DNA from: Synergistetes bacterium JGI 0000079-D21
GTDB lineage: Bacteria; Synergistota; Synergistia; Synergistales; 79-D21
DNA length: 15,233 bases
Direction: 5' to 3'
NCBI GenBank assembly: GCA_000402835.1
Contig: AQRZ01000038.1
Location: 1 to 15,233 of the forward strand
Positions 14,138 through 15,233 of this stretch are shown piece after piece; position 1 is the first letter of the stretch, and each line of letters starts with the position of its first letter. The notes beneath the pieces were generated by a model. That model had not been told where the DNA came from. It saw nothing but the letters and a program-made list of their open reading frames with translations, and made no database searches. Both the position numbers and the translations under genes were made by a program.

Positions 14138-15154
14138 CTATTTCGGAGCCAGTTCCTTCCGGAATTCGTCGATCAGTTCCTTGGTCATCTTCTTTTCGAG
14201 CATCGGCCAGGTGCTGGCGCAGGCCTTGGCGATGGGGACCAGTTCCTTTTCGCTGTAGGTGTAGACCTTGATGCCCTTGTCGCGCATCAGCTGCATGTAC
14301 TTCTCGTCGGACTGCTTGGCCATCGTGATGCTCTTGGCTGCCGCATGGTTGATGGCCTCCTGGAGGATCTTCTGGTCGGCGGGGGAAAGTTTCGCCCAGG
14401 TCTTCCCGCTGATCATGTAGTTCAGGCACTCGAGGGAGTAGTTGGTCATGTACCAGTACTTGATGACGTCGCGAAGCATGGTGTAAGCGGCAACGACCGA
14501 GAATCCGTTGACCCCTTCCGCAACGCCGGTCTGAAGGGCCTGGTAGACATCAGCGTAGGGAATCGTGACGGTGCGGTATCCCATGGCCTCAGCGGCAAGC
14601 TTGTAGACGTCCATGTTGGGAACCCGGATCAGGACCCCTTTCTTCACGCTGGGGTCGAGCGGCGACGCGGCCGGTTTCGTCGTCGCAGTCCCGATCATGC
14701 CTTCGATGAAAAAGCCGCCCAGCTTGACACCGAGACGGCTGTTCAGTTCGTCCATCTTCTTGAAGAGCCAGCCGTTTGGAGAGAAGACCTTCTTGACATC
14801 CCCGTACCCCTTGACAAATCCGTTGATGTAAACGAGTTCCAGCCGCGGGTCAAACTGGCTGGGAACGGAGGTGCAGGACATGTCGATGGTCCCCTTGATG
14901 AGTTCCTCGTAAACCAGGGTATAGTCTCCAAGCTGGTTGGCCGGGTACACCTTGATCTCGATGCGGCCTTTCGTCTTTTCGGCCACCTCTTTCGCAATTT
15001 CGTTCATCAGGATCGAGGCCGGATGATCGGCCGGGGACTGTCCGGCAAACTTCAGGGTCATAGCCGGAGCGGCCAGGGCGGAATTGGCCATCAGGGCAAA
15101 AAGAGAAACGAAAAGAACGGCGGTAAGCAACAAGGATTTCATGTTTTTCGTCAT
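14138..15154 (-). CDS. dctP: TRAP transporter solute-binding protein, DctP type
   Basis: The periplasmic binding subunit of the DctPQM system. Of 338 residues, the first 28 or so are a signal peptide (NMKS, a hydrophobic core, NSALA then APAM). The mature protein begins TLKFAGQSPADHP. Family marks include KGRIEIKVYPANQLGD (62-77), the conserved carboxylate-binding Arg in GVLIRVPN (R177) and ADVYQALQTGVAEGVNG (201-217). Such proteins usually bind small organic acids; the ligand is not readable. Start ATG at 15154 has GGGAG 10 nt ahead; M5 (15142) is an alternative. Only 79 nt of upstream sequence is available, and no convincing promoter is seen there, so the promoter or further genes may lie outside. 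Stop TAG, then a hairpin and dctQ. Confidence 0.95.
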   Translation of the reverse strand: MTKNMKSLLLTAVLFVSLFALMANSALAAPAMTLKFAGQSPADHPASILMNEIAKEVAEKTKGRIEIKVYPANQLGDYTLVYEELIKGTIDMSCTSVPSQFDPRLELVYINGFVKGYGDVKKVFSPNGWLFKKMDELNSRLGVKLGGFFIEGMIGTATTKPAASPLDPSVKKGVLIRVPNMDVYKLAAEAMGYRTVTIPYADVYQALQTGVAEGVNGFSVVAAYTMLRDVIKYWYMTNYSLECLNYMISGKTWAKLSPADQKILQEAINHAAAKSITMAKQSDEKYMQLMRDKGIKVYTYSEKELVPIAKACASTWPMLEKKMTKELIDEFRKELAPK

Positions 15155-15233
15155 GGATCGTCGACTCCCTTCTGTGGGGGTTTTTTGCTGCGGTAAAACG
15201 GACTGCTCTAGGGGCGCTGAAAGCTCGCTGCGG

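Noticed and set aside
14075..15196. Plus-strand open frame of 373 codons
   Set aside because: Antisense to dctP and runs through the intercistronic hairpin; no recognisable protein.

Overview
The window reads like ordinary chromosome from a GC-rich, Gram-negative anaerobe. The best fit is a deltaproteobacterium (Desulfobacterota) of the Syntrophobacter type. This is inferred from two periplasmic-binding-protein (TRAP) transport genes sets, formate-tetrahydrofolate ligase, ThyX-type thymidylate synthase and the rpmE-thyX-DUF1385-prfA-prmC gene order. No species call is possible from the sequence alone. There are 17 well-supported protein genes, one possible small membrane-protein gene and one tRNA. 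I see no mobile element, CRISPR array or phage gene.

Left part (about 88-7745, all minus strand, so read from right to left): a HutP-family RNA-binding regulator leads into ribosomal protein L31 (rpmE). An intra-cluster terminator follows, then a tight translation and nucleotide run: thyX, a DUF1385 membrane protein, release factor 1 (prfA) and its methyltransferase (prmC). After a short gap come thioredoxin reductase with an extra C-terminal thioredoxin-like domain (trxB), a divergent PfkB-type sugar kinase, a two-CBS-domain protein and a YwlE-like low-molecular-weight phosphatase. Genes overlap or sit a few bases apart, which suggests one or two long transcripts.

Middle part (7746-8972): a 211-bp divergent promoter region separates hutP from a plus-strand TAXI-type TRAP solute-binding protein. 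No permease lies beside that protein. The gene ends at a perfect 20-bp inverted repeat that can terminate transcription from both sides.

Next (8992-11139, minus): formate-tetrahydrofolate ligase (fhs), coupled by an ATGA overlap to a small coiled-coil protein, and upstream of that a tRNA-Arg(CCG) with its own promoter and terminator. A plus-strand DUF1989 protein (11265-11891) diverges from the tRNA.

Right part (11938-15154, minus): a complete DctP-DctQ-DctM TRAP operon, with a hairpin between the binding-protein gene and the permease genes and a possible 66-residue membrane protein at its end.

The points most worth a second look are: the HutP homologue placed outside any histidine-use locus and upstream of an intra-operon terminator; the kinase whose catalytic Asp position is Glu; the thioredoxin-like tail without CXXC; the phosphatase gene with no ATG/GTG/TTG start; the dominance of TAG stops (10 of 17 genes); and the coiled-coil gene coupled to fhs. 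None amounts to proof of a new system.
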